Shown in pieces: positions 25,598 to 34,165 of a stretch of 64,000 nucleotides of DNA (positions within the stretch are counted from its first letter, which is position 1; every line of letters starts with the position of its first letter). This DNA comes from Sutterella sp. AM11-39 (GTDB lineage: Bacteria > Pseudomonadota > Gammaproteobacteria > Burkholderiales > Burkholderiaceae_F), in assembly GCF_003472385.1 (NCBI RefSeq), contig NZ_QRLV01000002.1, positions 204,175 to 268,174 on the forward strand, written 5' to 3'. A model generated the notes under the pieces. It saw only the letters and a program-made list of their open reading frames with translations, did not search any database and was not told the DNA's origin. Position numbers and translations under genes: made by a program.

Positions 25598-26269
25598 TCA
25601 GACTTGCGGCTTTTCTTCGGTCTGATCCTGCTCAGACATCTGCTTTTTAAGAGCAACGATCATCTGCAGCAGCTGATCCACCGCATTCTGCTTGCCCTTC
25701 GTGCTGATCAGACTCGGATAGATCTCGCGCACAACATCGGGCGATGAAGCCGTCATCAGCAGGCAGGGCGAGGTGAGCGCCATCACAATGATCTCGATTC
25801 TCGAGCCTTCTTCAGGAATGCCGAGGTAGCTTGCAATCACCTGTCGTATGGACATCACACGACGGGTACCGCGCGAGCGAACCACGCTGATGAATTCCTC
25901 CGACGGACCAGTAAAGACTTCACGTGCCCACAGAGCCAGATGCCACTGACTGCGGCCGCGCGGAGCCATCACCACCGTCTCGAGCACCTTGCGGACCTTA
26001 TCAAGCGGATCGGCATCGCTGCGAAAATACGCCTCGAGCTTGCTGTCAACGATTCCGTCGGGAATCTGCCGCACCACCTCACGGTAGAGCTCGTCGCGGC
26101 TGCCAAACCAGTAGTTCACGCTTGCCGCGCTCACTCCTGCAAGCTCGCACACGTCCTTGGCGTGTACCGACGCCCATCCGTAGCGCGCAGCCAAAATGCC
26201 TGCGGCATCAATGAGCGCCTGTCGCGTCGCCTGCCCGTCAATTCGTGCTTTTGCTGTTTCTTTTCTCAT
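25598..26269 (-). CDS. TetR-family regulator (CecR-like) at the end of the exporter operon
   Basis: A 223-residue TetR protein. The N-terminal HTH is LIDAAGILAARYGWASVHAK then DVCELAGVSAASVNYWFGSR. The ligand domain resembles the E. coli CecR type (about 220 residues). The ATG at 26267-26269 overlaps the permease stop (ATGA), so it is translated with the ybhGFSR-like genes. In E. coli cecR is the first gene of the same set; here it is last. It likely represses the operon through the inverted repeat at 31293-31322 (inference). Confidence 0.85.
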   Translation of the reverse strand: MRKETAKARIDGQATRQALIDAAGILAARYGWASVHAKDVCELAGVSAASVNYWFGSRDELYREVVRQIPDGIVDSKLEAYFRSDADPLDKVRKVLETVVMAPRGRSQWHLALWAREVFTGPSEEFISVVRSRGTRRVMSIRQVIASYLGIPEEGSRIEIIVMALTSPCLLMTASSPDVVREIYPSLISTKGKQNAVDQLLQMIVALKKQMSEQDQTEEKPQV

Positions 26270-27375
26270 AGTCGCTTTTTGAAGTAGTGGTATGCAAAGG
26301 GAAGAGTGACAGCCGCTACAGCAGCCGTCGGAATCATGGTTTGTGCAATATGCAGCCAACTTGCGTCAGCCAGATAGATGCGCCGCACGCTCAAAAGGGC
26401 AAAGCGCAGCGGATCGGCCCACGTGATCGCCTGTACCCAAGCAGGCATATTGTCCACCGGCGTAAAAAGCCCGGACAAAAGCACCATCGGCACCAGCGTC
26501 ACAAAAGCGATCAAAAGCCCCTGCTGCATCGTCTTGCTGTAAGCTGAAATCGCCAACCCCAGGCCCACGACGGCAAGCACAAACACCGCCATCACGGCAT
26601 AGATTTTGAGGATACTGCCCATAAGTGGCACCTCAAACCAGAAGACCGAAATCAGGAAAATCAACGTCCCCTGGAAAATACCGATCAAAATCGGCACCAC
26701 CGCTTTGGAGGCGAGCAGTTCCCCGGTCGTAAAGGGGGTCACCAAAAGTTGCTCGAAGGTTCCCATTTCACGCTCGCGGGCGACGGACAATGCCGAAAGG
26801 ACCATGATCTGCAGCATCGACAACATCATGATGAGGGCCGGCAATATGAACCATTGCGTGAGATTGTTCGGGTTATAGAGGTACCGAATGCTCTCAAAAA
26901 CAGTCCCGGCACCCGATACGTTGCCCGCAATGATCGAAAGGTACCCGGCAGCCAGCTGTGCCGTCGTAGAGTTGCGCCCGTCGATGATCACCTGCACCTG
27001 CGCCGGTTTGCCTTCGGCCAGATTCTCGGCATAGTCCTGCCCGATCACCATCACCACCAACGCTTTGCCCGAATCAATCGCCGGCGCAATCTGGGCCGTG
27101 TTTTGCAGTGTCATCACCCGATCAAAGACCGCGCTCTGATCGACGGCGCGGATCAGCTCGGCGCTCTGTCGGGTTTTGGACATATCAAGCAGCGCATACG
27201 GAGCGTAGTCGAGATTGAATGTGGCGACGTAGCCGAACAAAATGACGTAAAGGATCAACGGCCCCACGAGAATCATGCGGCTCGTGCGATCCTTCAGCGT
27301 CGTCAGCATCTCCTTGTGCAGCAACGCGCGAAAACGGGCGCTGCGGTCAAGCATCACGCGCAATGGGTTCGTCAT
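26266..27375 (-). CDS. ybhR: ABC-2 type exporter permease, YbhR-like
   Basis: A 369-residue ABC-2 permease: one N-terminal TM (MILVGPLILYVILFGYVATF), a large periplasmic loop to about residue 165, then five TMs. The conserved VAREREMGTFEQLLVTPFTT is the ABC-2 signature helix. Choosing the ATG at 27373-27375 gives a 4-base ATGA overlap with the upstream permease, like the other junctions, and a length matching E. coli YbhR (368). With YbhS and YbhF it forms a drug or cation exporter. Confidence 0.85.
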   Translation of the reverse strand: MTNPLRVMLDRSARFRALLHKEMLTTLKDRTSRMILVGPLILYVILFGYVATFNLDYAPYALLDMSKTRQSAELIRAVDQSAVFDRVMTLQNTAQIAPAIDSGKALVVMVIGQDYAENLAEGKPAQVQVIIDGRNSTTAQLAAGYLSIIAGNVSGAGTVFESIRYLYNPNNLTQWFILPALIMMLSMLQIMVLSALSVAREREMGTFEQLLVTPFTTGELLASKAVVPILIGIFQGTLIFLISVFWFEVPLMGSILKIYAVMAVFVLAVVGLGLAISAYSKTMQQGLLIAFVTLVPMVLLSGLFTPVDNMPAWVQAITWADPLRFALLSVRRIYLADASWLHIAQTMIPTAAVAAVTLPFAYHYFKKRL

Positions 27376-28469
27376 TTTCGCAACCTCTTCTGACACAGAC
27401 GGTAAGAAGCAGCAAAAGCCACCGCCGCAAAAAGCGACAGAATCACCAAGTTCTTGAGCACCAGATCTTCCATGCCGCCGGTGAGGAATCCCACCTTGAG
27501 CACCTCAAGGTAGTACGCAGGCGGCAGGCAATGCGCCATCACGTCGGCCCAGGCCGGCGCCGAACGCAGATCAAAGATAAAACCCGACAGAATCACGGCA
27601 GGCAAAAAGCTCACCAAAACCGTGACCTGAGAAGCCAGAAACTGCGAACGGGTCACGCCGGAAATCATCAGTCCCAGTCCCAGCCCCATCAACAGGTACA
27701 AAGCCGAAGAACCCAAAATGATCCAGAAGCTGCCGCGCACCGGCACTTCGTAAAGGAAATAGGCCGCCGACATGCACAGCGCCCAGCCGAGCATGCCCAG
27801 GCAAAAGTACGGAAAAGTCTTGCTCACCAGGATGGCCGAGGGCGAAGCAGGCGTTGCAATCATCGCCTCCATCGTGCCGCGCTCCCACTCGCGCGCCAAT
27901 ACCAGACTCGTCATCATGCAGCCCGTGAGCGTAAGCACGATCACGAAAAGACCCGGCACCAAGTACCACGTACTGATGACCGATTCGTTAAACCAAATGC
28001 GTGGCACCACGATGATGCCAGCACCGTCGGATTCCCCCGCCATCGCAATGCCGGCGGCGCCTGACACGGCATTAACGATCATGGTGGCGCGCGGCGCATC
28101 GATGCCGTCAACCACGATCTGACGCGAAACGGTCGAGGTGTTTTGCTTTTCAAAGACCGCCAGTGCCTCGATTTCGAAGTTTTCTAACGCCTTGAGCGCC
28201 TCGCCGCGGGCAGCGTAGACAATTGTCTTAAACGACTCGCTGGAAACAAGGCTTGCCGTGATGCGCTCGGTTTGCTCGGTGCGCGCCATATCGACCACTC
28301 CCAGCCGAATATTGCGCACATCGAATGAAAGGCCGTAGCCAAACAGAATGATCAGCATCAGGGGCATGAAAACGCCGAGCAAAATGGCGCTCTTGTCGCG
28401 CAGAATCTGGCGCGTTTCTTTGAGCGTGAGCGCGGCGGCGTGCGTCAGCCACAAGGAGAAGGCGTTCAT
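27372..28469 (-). CDS. ybhS: ABC-2 type exporter permease, YbhS-like
   Basis: A 365-residue ABC-2 permease with the same plan as its neighbour: first TM AILLGVFMPLMLIILFGYGL, periplasmic loop, and the signature VLAREWERGTMEAMIATPAS. It overlaps the ATPase gene by 4 bases upstream and the next permease by 4 downstream. It probably pairs with the YbhR-like protein as a heterodimer. Confidence 0.86.
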   Translation of the reverse strand: MNAFSLWLTHAAALTLKETRQILRDKSAILLGVFMPLMLIILFGYGLSFDVRNIRLGVVDMARTEQTERITASLVSSESFKTIVYAARGEALKALENFEIEALAVFEKQNTSTVSRQIVVDGIDAPRATMIVNAVSGAAGIAMAGESDGAGIIVVPRIWFNESVISTWYLVPGLFVIVLTLTGCMMTSLVLAREWERGTMEAMIATPASPSAILVSKTFPYFCLGMLGWALCMSAAYFLYEVPVRGSFWIILGSSALYLLMGLGLGLMISGVTRSQFLASQVTVLVSFLPAVILSGFIFDLRSAPAWADVMAHCLPPAYYLEVLKVGFLTGGMEDLVLKNLVILSLFAAVAFAASYRLCQKRLRK

Positions 28470-30274
28470 GCAGCCTCCTTTCGACGATCAGCCTCTTCAC
28501 GGCGCGCCTGCGTCACCACGCGGATAAATGCTTCGTTCATCGTCGCACAGCCTGCACGCACCGCCTCGGGCGTACCCAGAATCAGACTTTTGCCTGCATC
28601 CTGAATCAGGATGCGGTCACAGTAGAGCGCCTCTTCCATAAAGTGCGTCGTCACCACCACCGTGGTGCCGCTGCGCGCAAGCGCCGTCACCCAGCGCCAG
28701 AAACGACGTCGAGTCGGGATGTCGGCTCCGCTCGTGGGCTCATCCAAAAAGAGAATCTGCGGCCGGTGCAAAAGCGCCGTGGCCATCGACAGGCGCTGCT
28801 TGTAGCCGCCCGGTAACGTACCGGCAGGCCGATCGGCAAACGGCTCGAGACCGAAAGCCTGCATCACCTGAGCTATGCGCTTTTTGCCACGAGAACCCGT
28901 AAGCCCGTAGGCACCGGCAAAAAAAGTCAGGTTTTCCAAAACGGACAACCCGGGGTAAAGCGAAAACTTTTGCGACATGTAGCCCAGAAGCTCACGAGCC
29001 TTTTCCCGGGCGTGGCGCACATCGACGCCCGCGACGCACAGTTCACCTTCTGAGACTTCCAACAATCCGCACAGCATCTTGAAGGTCGTCGTCTTACCCG
29101 CGCCGTTGGGCCCGAGCAACCCGAAAATCTCGCCGCGAGCTACATCAAAATCGGTCTTGTCAACCGCCACAAAGGTGCCGAAACGCCGTACCAGCCCCTT
29201 GGCGTGAATCACGCTGCCTGGATCGCCCTCAAGAACCTTTTCGTCAACAGAAGCACCCGACGATTCAAAAAGCGACAGGCTTTCTTCAGCTTCAAGACGC
29301 CAGTCGCCCAAAAATCCCTTTCGCAGCACCAGATAACCGTCTTCAAGCGTGCTCGGACGCTCGGTGAAACGCACACCGGGATAAAGAGCCTGCAGCTGCT
29401 GCGTGTCGCTTGCTCCGTTTGTCAGAAGTCGGACGCCGGCCGCCTCCGGCACCGCGTCCAGCAGATGCTCCGTATCGGCAATGAGACGATCCTGCAGCAG
29501 GCGCACCGGCAAACCGCTTTTTTCCTGCTCGGCAAAAAAAGTGCAACCCTTGGCGTGTCGGGCAATCGACTCGGGCGTACCGGCCACGCGCATGTGTCCT
29601 TCTTCAAGAACGATCACGTCGTCGCAAAGCGCCGCTTCGTCCATGTATGTGGTCGCCACCACGATAAGCATGTCACGCGCGGCCGCATTTTCGCGCAGGA
29701 TGCGCCACAAATCGCGGCGCGAAAGAGGGTCGACACCAACCGTCGGCTCGTCCAAAAGCAAGATACGGGGACGGTTTAAGAGCGCACAGGCCAAACCCAG
29801 CTTTTGCTTCATGCCGCCCGAAAGTTTTCCTGCCGGCCGCTCGGTAAACGCGGTAAGCGCCGTCATCTCAAGAAGCTCTCGGGTGCGCTCCTTTCGGTCG
29901 TTTTCGGAAAGTCCGAACAAATCGGCATAGAGCTTGAAGTTTTCCGCAACGCTCAAGTCTTCATAGAGCCCGAACTTCTGCGGCATATAGCCGCACTGCT
30001 TTTGCAGTCGTGCAAGATTTTTGCCATAGAGCCGCTCGCCGAACACCGTCACGCGTCCGGCCGTTGGTTGCAGAATGCCCGCCGCAATGCGCATCAGCGT
30101 CGTCTTGCCCGCGCCGTCAGCCCCTACGAGCGCCACCAGGCGCGACGAGGCAAAGCGCGCCGTGATGCCGCTTAGAATTTCACCCGCTCCTTTCTCCGAG
30201 CGGCTCACGGATTCAAAGGCAAGTGCACAGTCCCGCCCTTTGTCCGAAGTCAAGCCAATCGCCGCGTCCGTCAT
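28466..30274 (-). CDS. ybhF: Fused double ABC ATPase, YbhF-like
   Basis: A 602-residue protein with two ABC modules in tandem. Module 1: Walker A GADGAGKTTL, signature KLSGGMKQKLGLACALL, Walker B ILLLDEPTVGVD. Module 2 (from about residue 340): Walker A GPNGAGKTTTF, signature TLPGGYKQRLSMATALL, Walker B ILFLDEPTSGAD. E. coli YbhF has the same fusion. It powers the two ABC-2 permeases downstream and follows the HlyD gene by 13 bases. Confidence 0.93.
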   Translation of the reverse strand: MTDAAIGLTSDKGRDCALAFESVSRSEKGAGEILSGITARFASSRLVALVGADGAGKTTLMRIAAGILQPTAGRVTVFGERLYGKNLARLQKQCGYMPQKFGLYEDLSVAENFKLYADLFGLSENDRKERTRELLEMTALTAFTERPAGKLSGGMKQKLGLACALLNRPRILLLDEPTVGVDPLSRRDLWRILRENAAARDMLIVVATTYMDEAALCDDVIVLEEGHMRVAGTPESIARHAKGCTFFAEQEKSGLPVRLLQDRLIADTEHLLDAVPEAAGVRLLTNGASDTQQLQALYPGVRFTERPSTLEDGYLVLRKGFLGDWRLEAEESLSLFESSGASVDEKVLEGDPGSVIHAKGLVRRFGTFVAVDKTDFDVARGEIFGLLGPNGAGKTTTFKMLCGLLEVSEGELCVAGVDVRHAREKARELLGYMSQKFSLYPGLSVLENLTFFAGAYGLTGSRGKKRIAQVMQAFGLEPFADRPAGTLPGGYKQRLSMATALLHRPQILFLDEPTSGADIPTRRRFWRWVTALARSGTTVVVTTHFMEEALYCDRILIQDAGKSLILGTPEAVRAGCATMNEAFIRVVTQARREEADRRKEAA

Positions 30275-30287
30275 AGCGTCGCTTCCG

Positions 30288-31265
30288 TCACTCGCTCAAC
30301 TGAACCGTGGCTGGCATTCCCAGCCGCAGTCGGTGGTCGGGATCCTGAACGGTCACACGAACTTCGTAGACCAACGCAGTTCTCAGAGCTTCGGTCTGCA
30401 CCGTCTTGGGCGTGAATTCCGCAACGGTCGAGACAAAGCCCACCGTGCCGTCAAACGGTTCCCGCGGGTAGCTGTCGGAATAAACCTTCACTTTCTGCCC
30501 CACGGAGATCTTTCCGAGGTTGATCTCATCAATCCAGGCGCGCACCCACATGGGGTCCATCAGCGCGATTTCGTAGACCGGAGCGGACGCAGAGACCATG
30601 TCTCCCTTTTCCTTCAGACGACTACGCACGACGCCGTCGGAAGGAGCCTTAAGTTCACAGTTGCGCAACGCGCGGGCGGCATCGTCAAGTCCGGTCCTAG
30701 CCAACGCCACATTGGCTCGCGCCACATCAATCTGTTCAATACGCGTGCCCGCAAGCAATAAATCGAGATTCTTTTTGGCGGCCAACGCCTGGGCCCGAGA
30801 CACGCGCGCCTGCGAGCAGGCCTGATCGACCATCTGTTCGGTCGTCGCCTGGCCAAGCTTTTGTTCGCGCTCGCAGATGCGCTGCGCCAAATCGGCCGAA
30901 GCGGCATTGGCCTTGTAAGTCGCCCGAGCCGCATCGATTTCTTCAACGCGGGATCCCGCAAGCAGCAAATCGAGTTCTTTCTGACGCACCTGCAGCGTGG
31001 CGCGGGCGTTTTCAAGCGCAATGGCGTAACGCTCGTCGTCAAGCTTGGCAAGCACATCGCCCGCCTTGACTGTATCTCCCTCTTCAACCGACACCTGCCC
31101 GATGCGTCCGGATTCCTCAAACGCCAAATCCACCGTGCGCATGTCGACGCTGCCATAGATTTTCAGCGCATCGCCGGCCGCTTGGCGATTGGAAACATAG
31201 ACGTAGCCCAAACCAGCCGCCACGCACAACGCCAAGACCGCCGCCACGATTTTTTTGGACGCCAT
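30288..31265 (-). CDS. ybhG: HlyD-family periplasmic adaptor, YbhG-like
   Basis: A 325-residue membrane-fusion protein. It has one N-terminal TM (IVAAVLALCVAAGLGYVYV), a biotinyl-lipoyl half motif (VEEGDTVKAGDVLAKLDD), a long coiled-coil hairpin containing a repeated LLLAGSRVEEIDAARA and LLLAGTRIEQIDVARA unit, the second lipoyl half (ELKAPSDGVVRSRLKEKGDM) and a beta-barrel. It links the ABC exporter to an outer-membrane channel. First gene of the operon. Confidence 0.92.
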   Translation of the reverse strand: MASKKIVAAVLALCVAAGLGYVYVSNRQAAGDALKIYGSVDMRTVDLAFEESGRIGQVSVEEGDTVKAGDVLAKLDDERYAIALENARATLQVRQKELDLLLAGSRVEEIDAARATYKANAASADLAQRICEREQKLGQATTEQMVDQACSQARVSRAQALAAKKNLDLLLAGTRIEQIDVARANVALARTGLDDAARALRNCELKAPSDGVVRSRLKEKGDMVSASAPVYEIALMDPMWVRAWIDEINLGKISVGQKVKVYSDSYPREPFDGTVGFVSTVAEFTPKTVQTEALRTALVYEVRVTVQDPDHRLRLGMPATVQLSE

Positions 31266-31292
31266 ATCTGTAATCCTTTTCGAATTTATCTG

Positions 31293-31322
31293 TTTGAATT
31301 CTAATTGTAATTTGAACTCAAA
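31293..31322 (-). promoter_or_regulatory. Candidate TetR operator upstream of the exporter operon
   Basis: An imperfect inverted repeat, TTTGAATTC (31293-31301) and GAACTCAAA (31314-31322), one mismatch, with a 12-base spacer, lies 28-57 bases upstream of the HlyD start in an AT-rich spacer. Its place in the only promoter region of the operon fits an operator for the operon's own TetR protein. Confidence 0.5.
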
Positions 31323-31330
31323 AGCAAAAA

Positions 31331-31381
31331 AAAGAAACCCTCACTCCGCGCAGGCGGCCGCAGTCGATCGTCCGCCCGCGC
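31331..31381 (-). terminator. Probable terminator of the 2-oxoacid oxidoreductase operon
   Basis: GCGC-A-GGCGG (31348-31357) and CCGCC-C-GCGC (31372-31381) form a GC stem with one internal mismatch; the minus strand then runs into a T-rich stretch (TTTCTTTTTTTT) about 10 bases on. It lies 28 bases past the last gene. Confidence 0.5.
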
Positions 31382-31409
31382 AAAGCCGGATTTCAGGTTT
31401 CGGGTACCG

Positions 31410-33041
31410 TCAGATGTCTTCGCTCACCATGTCGATGGCACCGCACGGGCATTCGTTGGCACAGATGCCACAGCCCTTGCAGTAGTCGTAGTTGAACTTG
31501 AACTTCTTGCCGGGTCCGAGCTTGATGACCGCGTTGTCGGGACACACGCCGTAGCAGTTGTCGCATTCGAAGCAATTGCCGCAGCTCATGCAGCGACGCG
31601 CTTCAAAAAGAGCGTTTTCTTCGGTCAGTCCGTGCTGCACTTCGTCAAAGGTCGTCGTACGACGTGCGAGGTCAAGCATCGGACGCACCGTCTTCGGAGC
31701 GTCTGCGTAGTACCAGGTATGCAGTCGATCGAAGCTTGCCAGAGGCGCTTTCGGGGGTTCGACGTACTTCTCGCCCTTGAGGTAGGCGGAAATGGCGCGT
31801 GCGGCCTTCTTGCCGTGGCCGATGGCCACCGTCACGTTCTTGTCGCCCTTGACCATGTCGCCGCCCGCAAAGATGCCGGGCACCGACGTCATCATGGCTT
31901 CGTCGACCACGAGTTCGTCGTCCTGAGCCTGCAGACCGGGGAAGTTGGCAAGAAAACCGAGATTGGTCTGCTGACCGAGCGCAAGCACCACCGTATCGAC
32001 GGCGATGTTTTCGTAGACGCCCGTGCCGCGCGGCTTGCCGTTTTCGTCAAGCTCCATCTTCTCGATCTTGATTTCGCCGCCCTGCGCCTCACGAATGGTA
32101 GAAAGCCACTTCATGTTGACGCCTTCCTCAATGGCCTCCTGAATTTCGGTCTGATGCGCCGGCGCGCGATCGCGCGTGCGGCGATACACCACAAGAGGTT
32201 CTGCTCCCATGCGGCGCACGGTGCGGGCCACGTCAATGGCGGTGTTGCCGCCGCCGTAAATGGCCACGCGGCGGCCGAGCATCGGCTTTTCATCCTCGGC
32301 AACATCCTTAAGAACGCTCACGGCGTCCAGAACGCGCGAGGCGTCGCCAGCGGGGATATAGGTGCGGCGGGCCAAATGTGCGCCCACGCCCAGGAATACG
32401 GCGTCGTACTTTCCGTCCTTCATTTCCTGCGCGAGATCGGTCACTTCACGACCGTATTCGATCGTCACGCCCGTACGCACAATGCGCTCGATTTCCGCGT
32501 CAAGCACTTCGCGGGGCAAACGATACTTCGGAATGCCGTAACGCATCATGCCGCCGCCGGCCTGTGCACCTTCGACAACATGCACGGTGTGTCCGGCCTG
32601 CCGCAGATGGTATGCGGCGCTCAAGCCGGCGGGACCGGCGCCCACCACGAGCACGCGCTTGCCGGTTTCCTGCTGAGGCTTGGGCAGATCCCACCCCTTG
32701 GCAAGCGCATTGTCGCCCAGGAATCGCTCCACCGAATTGATACCCACGGATTCGTCGAGTCCGCCGCGGTTGCAGGCCGTTTCACAGGTGTGATAGCACA
32801 CGCGGCCCATGCAGGCCGGGAACGGATTGTCGGCCGTGATGCGCTTCCAGGCTTCTTCGTAGTTGCCCGACTCGGCCGCATACAACCACGCCTGGCACTT
32901 TTCGCCGGCAGGGCACTTGGCGTTGCACGGCGGCAGTCGGTTGACATAGGTCGGCTTAACGGTACGCCAAGAGCCCGTGCGGTTTTCCAGAGAACTGCCC
33001 ACATCGAGCGTAATGGCAAAAGGAGTATTTTTCTGAGTCAT
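31410..33041 (-). CDS. GltD-like NAD(P)H oxidoreductase fused to a PorD-type ferredoxin
   Basis: A 543-residue protein with three parts. The N-terminus has the GltD-type cluster cysteines (C39, C43, C49 and C77, C82, C86, C90). The middle is a flavoprotein with FAD motif GAGPAGL (134-140) and NAD(P) motif GGGNTAID (263-270). The C-terminus (from residue 484) has two ferredoxin 4Fe-4S sites, CMSCGNCFECDNCYGVC and CKGCGICANEC. It is the last gene of the porG-porA-porB operon, so it probably passes electrons from the 2-oxoacid oxidoreductase to NAD(P). PadH of phenylglyoxylate:NAD oxidoreductase is a comparable subunit. It is not a glutamate synthase subunit, as no large subunit is nearby. Confidence 0.88.
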   Translation of the reverse strand: MTQKNTPFAITLDVGSSLENRTGSWRTVKPTYVNRLPPCNAKCPAGEKCQAWLYAAESGNYEEAWKRITADNPFPACMGRVCYHTCETACNRGGLDESVGINSVERFLGDNALAKGWDLPKPQQETGKRVLVVGAGPAGLSAAYHLRQAGHTVHVVEGAQAGGGMMRYGIPKYRLPREVLDAEIERIVRTGVTIEYGREVTDLAQEMKDGKYDAVFLGVGAHLARRTYIPAGDASRVLDAVSVLKDVAEDEKPMLGRRVAIYGGGNTAIDVARTVRRMGAEPLVVYRRTRDRAPAHQTEIQEAIEEGVNMKWLSTIREAQGGEIKIEKMELDENGKPRGTGVYENIAVDTVVLALGQQTNLGFLANFPGLQAQDDELVVDEAMMTSVPGIFAGGDMVKGDKNVTVAIGHGKKAARAISAYLKGEKYVEPPKAPLASFDRLHTWYYADAPKTVRPMLDLARRTTTFDEVQHGLTEENALFEARRCMSCGNCFECDNCYGVCPDNAVIKLGPGKKFKFNYDYCKGCGICANECPCGAIDMVSEDI

Positions 33042-33082
33042 TTTCTTAACTTCCGCTCACAGTCAGTCGCTTTGACAGCGGA

Positions 33083-34144
33083 TCAAATCACATGATGACG
33101 TTCTTCGGCCTGTTCGGGCACCGGAATATCGTCGCCCTGCTCGTCGCCGAGCAAGCCGTAGCGGGCGATGTTGCGATCGGCAAGCGCCTGCATGCGCTGC
33201 ACGATTTCCGGATTGCCCTTCTTGCCGAACAAGTGTGCAAAGCGCTTCTGCAGCATCAGATACTTCTCGACGGGCTGCTTGCGACGGATCTTGGAAACAT
33301 TGGTCACCTCACCGTATTCGGCTTCAAAGACCGGGAACAAACCGGTTTCGTGTGCAAGACGCGCGAGTTCAATCGTCTTGGCCGACGGAGCGCCCCAGCC
33401 AAGCGGGCATGGAACGAGAATGTGGATATAGCGCGCGCCGTGAAAACTCATTGCATAACGCACCTTGCGTTCCAGATCGTGCAGATCGGCCACGGTGGCA
33501 GTTGCCACGTAGGGAATGCCGTGCGCCATGGCGATGGCGGGCACGTTCTTGCCCTGACCGAAACTGTTGCCCGGGAAATCGGGCGTCGGCATCGTCGTCG
33601 CCGTACGGGCCGCCGGAGGCGTTGCCGAGGAACGCTGCACGCCGGTGTTCATGTAGGCCTCGTTGTCAAAGCAGATATAGAGCACGTCGTCGTTGCGCTC
33701 GAACATGCCAGAGAGGCAACCGAAGCCGATGTCGGTGGTGCCGCCGTCACCGCCCAGAGCAAGGATGCGGACGGCTTCGCCGCCCTTCTTGCGAGCCTTG
33801 ACGCGCGCGGCAGCGGCCAGACCGGTCGCAACGGCCGCCGTATTGCCGAAAAGCGAATGGAACCACGGCAGCTGCCAGGCGCTTTCGGGATACGGCGTGG
33901 AGAAGACTTCCAGGCAGCCCGTGGCGTTGGTAGCAATGATCTGGCCGTTGGTGGCGGCAAAGGCCGCGTCAACTGCGTAGCGTGCGCCGAGTGCTTCGCC
34001 GCACCCCTGGCAGGCGCGGTGACCGGAATTCAGAGCGTTGTGACGCTCCTGAGAAGACTGAACGGTACGATCCGTCGGGTCAAGGAGGCGATTGCCGACC
34101 GTCCAGGTGCCCGTTTGATAAAAGCGGATTGCTGATTCCTGCAT
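33083..34144 (-). CDS. porB: 2-oxoacid:acceptor oxidoreductase beta subunit (TPP-binding)
   Basis: A 353-residue PorB-type subunit. HRACQGCGEALGARYAVDAA carries the CxxC of the proximal 4Fe-4S cluster, and GGDGGTTDIGFGCLSGMFER with DNEAYMNTGVQRS is the TPP/Mg-binding region. With PorA and PorG it oxidatively decarboxylates a 2-oxoacid, most likely pyruvate, to an acyl-CoA. It follows porA by 21 bases. Substrate choice (pyruvate, 2-oxoisovalerate, phenylglyoxylate) cannot be settled by eye. Confidence 0.9.
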   Translation of the reverse strand: MQESAIRFYQTGTWTVGNRLLDPTDRTVQSSQERHNALNSGHRACQGCGEALGARYAVDAAFAATNGQIIATNATGCLEVFSTPYPESAWQLPWFHSLFGNTAAVATGLAAAARVKARKKGGEAVRILALGGDGGTTDIGFGCLSGMFERNDDVLYICFDNEAYMNTGVQRSSATPPAARTATTMPTPDFPGNSFGQGKNVPAIAMAHGIPYVATATVADLHDLERKVRYAMSFHGARYIHILVPCPLGWGAPSAKTIELARLAHETGLFPVFEAEYGEVTNVSKIRRKQPVEKYLMLQKRFAHLFGKKGNPEIVQRMQALADRNIARYGLLGDEQGDDIPVPEQAEERHHVI

Positions 34145-34165
34145 TTGGTATTGCCTCTTTTGACG

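Noticed and set aside
31632..33095. 487-codon frame opposite the GltD-like gene
   Set aside because: Shadow frame caused by GC-rich codon use; the minus-strand protein has clear motifs and the plus-strand one has none.
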